A DNA stretch of 64,000 nucleotides from an uncultured Haliea sp. (GCA_913061145.1 CAJXUQ010000016.1:1-64000); one strand, 5' to 3'; counted from the first letter of the stretch, positions 21,428-28,642 are shown. Notes: generated by a model not told the origin, from the letters alone. Numbers and translations are program-made.

Positions 21428-21649
21428 ATGGCAACACAACCGAACAACTCCACCACCTTACTGCGCTTGCCGGAAGTCGAAAGCGCGACCGGCAAAAAGC
21501 GCAGTGCAATCTACGCTGAAATTTCGGCAGGAACCTTTCCGGCACCAGTGAAGATAGGTGCCCGCGCATCCGCATGGGTGGCTGCTGAGGTGCAATCCTG
21601 GATAGCGTCCCGTATCGCTGAGCGTGACCAAGCGAAGGGGGCCGTATGA
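21428..21649 (+). CDS. alpA: AlpA-family regulatory protein
   Basis: LLRLPEVESATGKKRSAIYAEISAGTFPAPVKIGARASAWVAAEVQSWIASRIAERD is a typical AlpA MerR-like HTH. Confidence 0.92.
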   Translation: MATQPNNSTTLLRLPEVESATGKKRSAIYAEISAGTFPAPVKIGARASAWVAAEVQSWIASRIAERDQAKGAV

Positions 21650-21864
21650 GCTTGCGTAAGGCAATCAACGATAAATGCCGCGAATGTATCTATGACCCAA
21701 TGGCAGAGGGTAACTGGCGGCAGCAAATCAGCGCGTGTACGTCCCCAAATTGCCCGCTTTACGCTCACCGTCCCACCAGCCAAGGGTATGCCGCTAATCG
21801 CGCTAATTCGGTCGATTCTGGGGCCAAATTGGACGCTTTGCAGGTGGTGGAGGTGGTCAGATGA
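21646..21864 (+). CDS. Small Cys-motif phage/island protein (CRECIYD...CTSPNCPLYAHRP)
   Basis: Overlaps alpA stop by 4 nt; possible zinc-binding Cys pattern. Confidence 0.7.
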   Translation: MSLRKAINDKCRECIYDPMAEGNWRQQISACTSPNCPLYAHRPTSQGYAANRANSVDSGAKLDALQVVEVVR

Positions 21865-22100
21865 GCGAGGGAGAAGCCAGCGCCCCGGCACAGGGCGCTA
21901 ACCAGTACAGCCACGGCAAGTTTACCTACGTTTTCGAGGCGCGTCACACAACGACAGTGCATGTTGCCGTTTCTGCGGATAGTGAGCAGGAAGCACGCCA
22001 GCGCATCATGAACGGCGACCCGCTAGTGGAGCTTTACGATAGCGAGCCGGACAAGCTGGAGCTGATACTTCGGCACAGTGGTGGCGAGCATGGGGCGTAG
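21861..22100 (+). CDS. Hypothetical island protein (79 aa)
   Basis: ATGA overlap with upstream gene. Confidence 0.6.
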   Translation: MSEGEASAPAQGANQYSHGKFTYVFEARHTTTVHVAVSADSEQEARQRIMNGDPLVELYDSEPDKLELILRHSGGEHGA

Positions 22101-22623
22101 TTACACCAAATCAAAGGGGCGTGCGGGTAGTGGAGCGGGTCATGGTGCGCTGCCCCGTGTGGTGTGGGAGCACCCAAGTTATTGCAACCTGTCTGGCGCT
22201 GGCGCAAAGCTGCTGATGGACTTCGCCTGTCAATTCAACGGGCACAACAACGGCGACCTGCAAGCCGCATACTCGGTATTGAGCAAGCGAGGGTGGCGGT
22301 CACGCCAAACCATTAGCCGGGCCGTCGCGGAGTTATTGAGTGCGGAATTGATAGTAAAAACACGTGAGGGCAAGTTTACCAATCCCGGCGGGCAATGTGC
22401 CCTGTACGCTCTGGCATGGATACAGATACACGATTGCGAGGGTAAGTTAGAGGTGCCGCCGACAAGTAAGCCGCCGAGGCAATTCTCATTGGAAGCTATC
22501 AAAACACCCAGTCCAGAACATGGACTAGGCTCGGTCCATAGACGGGGACGACAGCGTGCAAGGGACGGTTCTGGCAGGTACCAGTCGGTCCATAAACGGG
22601 TACGATTGGTGGATACCGCTTAG
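22078..22623 (+). CDS. HTH protein, possible replication initiator-like
   Basis: Winged-helix-like region KRGWRSRQTISRAVAELLSAELIVKTREGKFTNPGGQCALYALAW; 3' end of gene and adjacent DNA contain iteron-like repeats. Confidence 0.6.
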   Translation: MVASMGRSYTKSKGRAGSGAGHGALPRVVWEHPSYCNLSGAGAKLLMDFACQFNGHNNGDLQAAYSVLSKRGWRSRQTISRAVAELLSAELIVKTREGKFTNPGGQCALYALAWIQIHDCEGKLEVPPTSKPPRQFSLEAIKTPSPEHGLGSVHRRGRQRARDGSGRYQSVHKRVRLVDTA

Positions 22624-22637
22624 TCCATAACGTGGAC
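22511..22637 (+). repeat. Four iteron-like imperfect palindromes GTCCAtaaacgTGGAC
   Basis: GTCCAGAACATGGAC (22511), GTCCATAGACGGGGAC (22534), GTCCATAAACGGGTAC (22588), GTCCATAACGTGGAC (22623), followed by AT-rich TTTATATATTTA. Confidence 0.6.
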
Positions 22638-22775
22638 GCCTTTATATATTTACCAAGGGGTTACCCTTTTCAATGGAGCTGCAAAGCAGTCAATGGCAAG
22701 CGAGCTGGTGCAGAATTGAGTCGCGTTCCGCCGTAAATTCTGCCGGGGAAACCCTGGCACAGGAGAGTTGAGACT

Positions 22776-22970
22776 ACGAGCACTAACCCCCGCCGCCTAC
22801 GAAACCCGGAGCGCCTGATTGTATCTGTGGAGTCGGTAACCGTTGCCGCCGTGGATAGAGTCATGGCGCAGGGCAGTCACCACCAGCACCGCAACCGTTC
22901 GGAGTTCGTGCGCCTGGCTATTGAGCGTGAGTTAGTGCGCTGTCAGAGTGATAATTTTCAGAAGCCATAG
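22776..22970 (+). CDS. Ribbon-helix-helix (CopG-like) protein with non-canonical or uncertain start; absent from ORF track
   Basis: TSTNPRRLRNPERLIVSVESVTVAAVDRVMAQGSHHQHRNRSEFVRLAIERELVRCQSDNFQKP*; no ATG/TTG in frame before the beta-strand; in-frame GTG only at 22827. Confidence 0.5.
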   Translation, partial: TSTNPRRLRNPERLIVSVESVTVAAVDRVMAQGSHHQHRNRSEFVRLAIERELVRCQSDNFQKP

Positions 22971-23158
22971 AAGGCTTAGAGTGATGATTTTCTCATCCCA
23001 TAAAAAGGGAGTTACGCGGGACGGGTACTTGGGGACATCTTTCAAGGTATGCAACGCTCCTAGACGCGGTACTAATCTTAGAAAATCTGTTTAATTCCAT
23101 AAAGAGCGTCACCGTTTCTTCAATCGCCACCTTGTTACCCTGAAGGATCTGGTTGTCA

Positions 23159-23611
23159 CTACAAACTGTTTGTAGCAGAAACCAAGACGGAGCGGCGGCT
23201 CCAGATGCCAGCCTCTTCAAGCAATTTTTCCGATTTTTTCTCGATTTCCGCGGCTTTTTTGAAAGCGCTTGTTATTTCATAGTTGTCGCTCTTAATGTCT
23301 AGGAATTGAGATAGCTCTTTTAAGTCTGCTTTTAAGAAAAGGATTTGCATTCTGACATTGTGAAGCTTTCCGTGTAGGTTTTCAGCTTCCTCCAGCTTCT
23401 CAGGTCTATCATCCTGCATCAGGATTATCCTAAGCTCGCGTGCACTAATTGCCAGTTGGATTTCGTAGTGATCTAGTCGTGCTGCAATTTCATAAATCCG
23501 CTTCAATGCTGCTGTTCGTTCAATAGACTGAGTTCTGAAGCCCTTCAATTGAAAATAAACTACGGTGCCTAGAAGGACCGCGAGCAGAGCGAAATTTAGT
23601 TCTGTATTCAT
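23159..23611 (-). CDS. Hypothetical membrane-anchored helical protein (150 aa)
   Basis: N-terminal TM followed by Leu/Glu/Lys-rich helices. Confidence 0.65.
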   Translation of the reverse strand: MNTELNFALLAVLLGTVVYFQLKGFRTQSIERTAALKRIYEIAARLDHYEIQLAISARELRIILMQDDRPEKLEEAENLHGKLHNVRMQILFLKADLKELSQFLDIKSDNYEITSAFKKAAEIEKKSEKLLEEAGIWSRRSVLVSATNSL

Positions 23612-23687
23612 GGCAAGTCTTTATCCGCGTGATCCCTCGGTCGGGGGCAATATTTTTCTATCAAGATGCTAGACGCACGGGCGGAAA

Positions 23688-24374
23688 TCATAGGCGGCCC
23701 GGCTTGACCTCAAAGAAGTCTACATTTTCAGCCTCGACGTTGTAGCGACACCGATAGATATAGTTTTCCCATGCGCCGAAGCCATTCTGTAACTGCAAAC
23801 TGTCCCCTGAGTAAACAAAAGTATTTTTCTTCTCTGTTGCACTAACACGTGAGAACTTCGGCTGAAGCCAGCTATCCGTCCAACGAAAATCATATTTTGC
23901 CTGATTCTCAATTTGCGGCTGGCAAGACAGGATCGCCCTGAGTGAATGGCGCTCTGCCCAGCACTGCCAGTCAGTCTTGCACTTAGCCTCCTCTTTAGCA
24001 CTCGCTAACCTGCGTCCCTCAATTTCTGCTCGGGTTGCTTCCTCTCGCGCAAGGCGCTCCGCCTTTTCTGCTTTCCCTCCGGCTATGCGCTCAGCTTTTT
24101 TGGCCTCGTACTCCGCACTCTGCGCCTGGCTTCGTTTGTTTTCGGTAGTTATTGCGACGAACAACGTGCCCCCTACCAAAACAAAGGGCAGGAGAATGAT
24201 TACTGATCCTCGAAGCAATCTGCGTAACCAGCGTGGAATACCCCCTGCACTCCGTCCGATGCGCTTGGCATCTTCAGCTTTATTGCTAGGCTCACCAATC
24301 CCGAGGCAGTCTCGGCAAAGGCTGCCCGGTTTATCGAGAGGCGCGCCACAGTTGGGACAATATTTGTTTTGCAT
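23688..24374 (-). CDS. Zinc-ribbon membrane protein (228 aa)
   Basis: CPNCGAPLDKPGSLCRDC zinc ribbon, one TM (VIILLPFVLVGGTLFVAI), coiled coil. Confidence 0.75.
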   Translation of the reverse strand: MQNKYCPNCGAPLDKPGSLCRDCLGIGEPSNKAEDAKRIGRSAGGIPRWLRRLLRGSVIILLPFVLVGGTLFVAITTENKRSQAQSAEYEAKKAERIAGGKAEKAERLAREEATRAEIEGRRLASAKEEAKCKTDWQCWAERHSLRAILSCQPQIENQAKYDFRWTDSWLQPKFSRVSATEKKNTFVYSGDSLQLQNGFGAWENYIYRCRYNVEAENVDFFEVKPGRL

Positions 24375-24386
24375 AGCGGTGCTTCT

Positions 24387-24533
24387 CTAGCCCCACCGCT
24401 CCATCACCAGTACAGCCGCCCCGAAGCCCAGCAGAGCGCCCGGCAGGAACAGCCACGCGATGAGCTTGTGATGGGAGCGCCGGTCAGCGGCTTTCTGGCG
24501 TATCTGAGCGGGCCTGTTGTCGGCTGGTTTCAT
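24387..24533 (-). CDS. Small membrane protein, paralogue A (MKPADNRPAQIRQKAADRRSHHKLIAWLFLPGALLGFGAAVLVMERWG)
   Basis: Shares N-terminal MKPxDxRPxQIRxxAADR and upstream sequence with 26552-26719. Confidence 0.65.
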   Translation of the reverse strand: MKPADNRPAQIRQKAADRRSHHKLIAWLFLPGALLGFGAAVLVMERWG

Positions 24534-24830
24534 GGTTTGAGTGTAGCACCAGCATAGTCCACTGCCGGGGGGGGCGTCGAAAGTCATTTGGCGTCATCTC
24601 GGGACACCGCGACCAACCGTAAATCCGCGCATCCACAATTCAGATAATGGACTGGAGGGGGGCGGTTCAGAGGTGGAATGCTATCGAACCGGACACCGCG
24701 CCGGTAATCTCCGCGACATTAATTTGTACTTTTTCGTGCCTGCTACCCGGCAGGGGTGGGTAAAAGTCAAAGGGGCTTCACCGGCAAGACCGCGTGGGTA
24801 CCCTACCTGAAATCAAATTGAGTATTCCCT

Positions 24831-25152
24831 TTGAAAAAATCCACCGCACCAAAGCACTTGAGTACCGAGGCGCGGAGCTGGTGGGATCGCCTGCTGACCG
24901 AGTACGGAATAACCGATGATGCTGGCTTGCTGCTACTGCAAACCGCCCTGGACATTCGACCGGATGCGCGGCTGCCAGAAGGCTGTCAGCGATGACGGGG
25001 CTATGGTTAAAGACCGCTTCGACCAGTTGAAGCCGCACCCGCTGCTGGCCACTGAGCGCGATTCAAGGGCACAGATGCTGTTTGCACTGAAGGCCCTGAA
25101 CCTTGACGTTGAGCCGCTGCGGGATAGCCCCGGCAGGCCGGGAGGACTGTAA
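24831..25152 (+). pseudogene. terS: P27-family phage terminase small subunit, frameshifted near 24951-24955
   Basis: Frame 1 KKSTAPKHLSTEARSWWDRLLTEYGITDDAGLLLLQTALD continues in +1 frame as FDRMRGCQKAVSDDGAMVKDRFDQLKPHPLLATERDSRAQMLFALKALNLDVEPLRDSPGRPGGL, matching the P27 TerS pattern. Confidence 0.8.
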
Positions 25153-25361
25153 TGCCCACCAAACGACGCCGTACAAGCCGCCAGAGGGATGCAGGACTAT
25201 CTCTACAGGTTAGGGCATTGTTTGTTGTTGGCTGCGGCTGGCAGTCCTACGGTGAGGCTGAGGCGCAAAGGCTGTGGAATGAGCATGGCCAGGACTATCT
25301 GCGCCTGCACCCTGATCCCACCTGTTTTGCCCTACTGCAACTTGGCGAGCCTGAAGGCTGA
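25152..25361 (+). CDS. Small basic hypothetical protein coupled to terS (69 aa)
   Basis: TAATG overlap with the terS stop. Confidence 0.5.
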   Translation: MPTKRRRTSRQRDAGLSLQVRALFVVGCGWQSYGEAEAQRLWNEHGQDYLRLHPDPTCFALLQLGEPEG

Positions 25362-25601
25362 TCCCTGCTAGTACCCATAAGGTGAGGCACAATGTCGACA
25401 AGGGGCATTCCAATCCCTTTGCGCGCAATGAGAAACGACGAGTTGAGCGCCACCTTAGAATTACGGCAAGCTCCGCATCGTCGGCCACGGTAGCGCATGT
25501 CACCCCACGAGCGTGAATTGCCTTGCTACCCTTGAAGGGTAGCGCCTGATTGAGGTGGGCGCTATGCTCATCGGTGTGGCATCCACGGAAGGAAAATAAC
25601 A

Positions 25602-26453
25602 ATGGGGAAGTGCAGGTATTGCGGCAAGCCAGCGGGCTTTTTTAAAAAGGCACACAAGCATTGTGAAGTGGTTGCCGCACAGAAACACCGGGAGCGCGAT
25701 AATCAGCGCCAGAGGATAAGCGAGCTGTTTGAGAGCGCGATACGGGGTGATATTGACGTAAACGGCGTATTTTCTGAGGTGGCCAATTACGCGGCGAGTA
25801 AATCCATTAAGCTCGATGCCCTGCCTAGTCTCGCTGCGAGCGCGTGGGAAGATTCCGTGCAAGTTGCTTTGGAGGACGACCTTCTTAGTGAAGAGGAAGA
25901 GAAAGTACTTTCTGAGTTGGCGGAGATGTTCAAGCTGTCCAAGTATCAGCTAGATAAAAACGGCGCTCAAACAACGTTGGTCAAGGCAGCGACCCTGCGT
26001 GATCTAATGAAAGGTGAAATCCCCCAGCGAATCAAGGTTCAAGGAAACTTGCCGTTCAATTTCCAGAAAACCGAGAAATTGATATGGGTTTTCCAGGATG
26101 TATCGTACTTTGAGCAGAAAAAGCGAACCCAGTATGTCGGTGGATCTCAGGGCGTTAGCCTCCGTGTTGCCAAAGGCGTTTACTATCGGATGGGTTCTTT
26201 CAAGGGGCACAAGGTAGAATCTCACGAAACGATCCACGCCGATACTGGCTTGATGGGCGTAACCAATAAGCACATTTACTTTTCTGGAGCAACAAAGAGC
26301 TTTCGTGTACGCCTAGACAAAATTGTTTCTTTCGAGCCATTTTCCGACGGGATAGGTATCCAGAGAGACGCTGCAACGGCAAAACCGCAACAGTTTAAAA
26401 CAGGAGACGGTTGGTTTACCTACAATCTGGTGATGAACGCCTCGCAGCTGTAG
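25602..26453 (+). CDS. Zinc-ribbon / TerB-like / bacterial PH-like domain protein (283 aa)
   Basis: MGKCRYCGKPAGFFKKAHKHC; VALEDDLLSEEEEKVLSELAEMFKLS (TerB-like); GVTNKHIYFSGATKSFRVRLDKIVSFEPFSDGIGI (PH-like). Confidence 0.75.
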   Translation: MGKCRYCGKPAGFFKKAHKHCEVVAAQKHRERDNQRQRISELFESAIRGDIDVNGVFSEVANYAASKSIKLDALPSLAASAWEDSVQVALEDDLLSEEEEKVLSELAEMFKLSKYQLDKNGAQTTLVKAATLRDLMKGEIPQRIKVQGNLPFNFQKTEKLIWVFQDVSYFEQKKRTQYVGGSQGVSLRVAKGVYYRMGSFKGHKVESHETIHADTGLMGVTNKHIYFSGATKSFRVRLDKIVSFEPFSDGIGIQRDAATAKPQQFKTGDGWFTYNLVMNASQL

Positions 26454-26551
26454 GTGGGCATAAAGGAGTCTGCGGTCACAATGCACTCCGTTAGCCTCAT
26501 TCACCGGCCTCGACCAACAGGTCGCCCAAGCGCGGGCTTTTTTGTGTCTGG

Positions 26552-26719
26552 CTACCTGATCCCCAGCGCGACCACCGTAACGGCCACCGCAGCGACCACC
26601 AGCGTCATGAAGCCCACCAGGGTATACCGTGCCCGCCTGTACCCCCGCTGTGCCCTGACAACCCTGTCTGCGGCTTCCCGGCGTATCTGGTTGGGCCTGT
26701 CTGTGTCGAGTGGTTTCAT
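26552..26719 (-). CDS. Small membrane protein, paralogue B (MKPLDTDRPNQIRREAADRVVRAQRGYRRARYTLVGFMTLVVAAVAVTVVALGIR)
   Basis: Paralogous to 24387-24533 including upstream GCTACACTCA. Confidence 0.65.
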   Translation of the reverse strand: MKPLDTDRPNQIRREAADRVVRAQRGYRRARYTLVGFMTLVVAAVAVTVVALGIR

Positions 26720-26738
26720 GCTGTGAGTGTAGCGGGCA

Positions 26739-26850
26739 ATGGTGGCCGCGAACATGGCGAACCTTGAGCAAGGAGCCAACCAGCATTCAGCCTCTGCAAA
26801 TTTGCAGACCCAGACCCGCGCCAAAGCAGCCGAACTATTCAACGTGTCTA
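26739..26850 (+). pseudogene. Fragment of a ParB/DNA-methylase-associated HTH protein
   Basis: MVAANMANLEQGANQHSASANLQTQTRAKAAELFNVS resembles the conserved (A)NLxxG...SANLQ...QAxAAxLLNVS segment; truncated on both sides. Confidence 0.5.
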
Positions 26851-27471
26851 AAGGTACTCCCAGACAGTTTGACGCTACGGGGGCGAGGAGGCGTAAGTCC
26901 CTGCTATGTATGAAATTTTTTACTATGTGGTTGCGTTGTTTATGCGAATGGCGCGCATGAACCACCACCCCCCACCAGTGCCGAAAAACTGCCGTAATTC
27001 ACGATTCCGCGCCCCCGTGCGGCTGGTGCTGGGGAGTACCTTTGTGCAGACATAAACAACAACCAGGCACCCGGATGAACGTGTCTAGCAGAATGCCGCG
27101 ACTCTGCGCCCCCGCATGGCGAAAGTCTTTCGGAGTACCTTTATGCGTTTCAGGTTTTATAAGGTTCTACCCCACCCCCCGGTTAGGTTCTTTCTGGCTA
27201 TCTGTGAGATACGGGTGGCGGGCTGCGCGCATTCTCGGTATTGGCGGGCATTTTCTGGCGGGTGGGTTGTTGATGATGATGTATTCATCGGCTGACAGTG
27301 GGGGGTATGCAAATACCTTGAGCGTTCAGGCCGGGCACCGTCGGGGGAGGCACACTTCTACGCCTCCAAAATGGGAAGCGCAGGGCTATGGCAGAGATAT
27401 ATTTGTGTTAAGGAATGCTAAGGTTGCGCCCGCCGACCGGCTGGCGTGAAAAGGTAGTGAAAAAAAGAATT

Positions 27472-27490
27472 GGGGGTATTTTTGGGGGTA
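27472..27490 (+). repeat. Two GGGGGTA repeats (candidate integrase arm sites, right end)
   Basis: AATTGGGGGTATTTTTGGGGGTACTTTTG at 27469-27497 mirrors AATTGGGGGTAATTCTGGGGGTATTTTG at 18601-18628 with the same 12-nt periodicity. Confidence 0.6.
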
Positions 27491-27554
27491 CTTTTGATTA
27501 TTTTCGCTGTAGGAAATCAATTAAAACAGTGAGTTACATATACTATTCGGGCGG

Positions 27555-27573
27555 TGCCGTCCGACCAATTACC
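27555..27573 (+). repeat. attR core TGCCGTCCGACCAATTACC
   Basis: Duplicate of tRNA-Pro 3' end plus flank. Confidence 0.78.
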
Positions 27574-27596
27574 ACTGTAAAATCAGCATCTTGCAG

Positions 27597-27619
27597 ACGA
27601 CCCTCTTGGGTCGTTTTTT
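27597..27619 (+). terminator. Intrinsic terminator just outside attR, probably the original tRNA-Pro terminator
   Basis: ACGACCC-TCTT-GGGTCGTTTTTT. Confidence 0.8.
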
Positions 27620-27867
27620 GCGTTCGGGGGAAATTCGGGGGCTCTACCCAGTTAACGGGGGATGCGCCGATATTCACTAAACCCTGTTGATAATATCATC
27701 CGGCTCGCGACCCAATTTTGGGGTCGCGAGCCCCACGCACGAGTCAAACTACTAAGGCTAGATGTAAGGACCCCATAGCCTGCAAATGTCAATATATTTT
27801 ACACTGCAGTTTCCATCTCTTCTAAAAAAATCCGTAACCATATGTTTTTATGGCATAAAAATTTCAA

Positions 27868-27882
27868 TGGCTTGGTTATTGC
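27868..27882 (+). promoter_or_regulatory. Candidate sigma-54 (-24/-12) promoter upstream of PEP-CTERM gene
   Basis: TGGCTTGGTTATTGC: TGGC and TTGC with canonical spacing. Confidence 0.5.
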
Positions 27883-28022
27883 GTTCAGAGAACTCGCGGT
27901 GGAAGGTTGGCGCAATTTCGCTGTGCTAAGTGCATGATGCGAGGGGCTAACTTTAACCAAAACAACAGTTTCTAGCTGTCCGGCGCGACGGTATAAGCGC
28001 CGCTAATCAAGGGGAAAGAATT

Positions 28023-28625
28023 ATGAAAACAAATATCATCTGGAAGTGGCTGCCCATTGCAGGTTTTCTTACTGTTTTTTCCAGCAGTGGCCTGGCACTT
28101 CCCATGACCAGTCTTGTCGGAGATAAAGACTGCTTTGGCACCGGAGGTGCTTGTATTGAAGATGGATCAACCTGGCTTCCAGGTGGATGGGGGGCTGTGA
28201 CTGCCACTGCAGCCGATCCTGCTTTTACCGATGTGCGATTAAGCGGAGGCGCCCCTTCCTGGACGCATTTGTTCGCTTCGGGTTCATATTCAAGTGCTCT
28301 GCTTAACATCAGGACGGCGGGAATTGCCGACATAGCCGGTCCGTATTCTGTGCTGGTGGATGGCACTGAAGTCGGTTCCATGCCAAATGATGGTTTCGGT
28401 CATATATTAGTTGAAACCTTCAGTTTCGCCTTTAACCCGTCATTGCTGGCAGATGGCACGGCAATTGTGAGTATAGCCGGAATAGCTTCAGGTGATTCCT
28501 GGGCTGTTGATTATTCAGAAATTGTTTTCGAGGGTGCAGCTGAGCCGGTTCCTGCTCCCGCAACGCTGGCTCTGTTTGGCTTGGGCCTCGTGGGCCTCGG
28601 CTGGTCAAGGCGCAAGAAAGCATGA
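28023..28625 (+). CDS. PEP-CTERM sorting domain-containing protein
   Basis: Signal peptide; C-terminal VPAPATLALFGLGLVGLGWSRRKKA. Confidence 0.9.
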   Translation: MKTNIIWKWLPIAGFLTVFSSSGLALPMTSLVGDKDCFGTGGACIEDGSTWLPGGWGAVTATAADPAFTDVRLSGGAPSWTHLFASGSYSSALLNIRTAGIADIAGPYSVLVDGTEVGSMPNDGFGHILVETFSFAFNPSLLADGTAIVSIAGIASGDSWAVDYSEIVFEGAAEPVPAPATLALFGLGLVGLGWSRRKKA

Positions 28626-28642
28626 AGATAGAGCTCCTATCC

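Larger units (their letters stand above)
18477..27573. mobile_element. tRNA-Pro-integrated genetic element (~9.1 kb), candidate phage-satellite/PICI-like island
   Basis: Integrase directly downstream of tRNA-Pro; TGCCGTCC(C)GACCAATTACC repeated at both ends; int, AlpA, terminase small subunit remnant; lower-GC unknown genes. Confidence 0.85.

Noticed and set aside
26454-26968. Overlapping ORFs on both strands (plus 26454-26726, minus 26552-26968)
   Set aside because: Only the internal minus-strand start at 26719 is supported, by its paralogue at 24387-24533.
27042-27690. Plus-strand ORFs 27042-27449 and 27415-27690
   Set aside because: No recognisable protein; second spans the att site and terminator.
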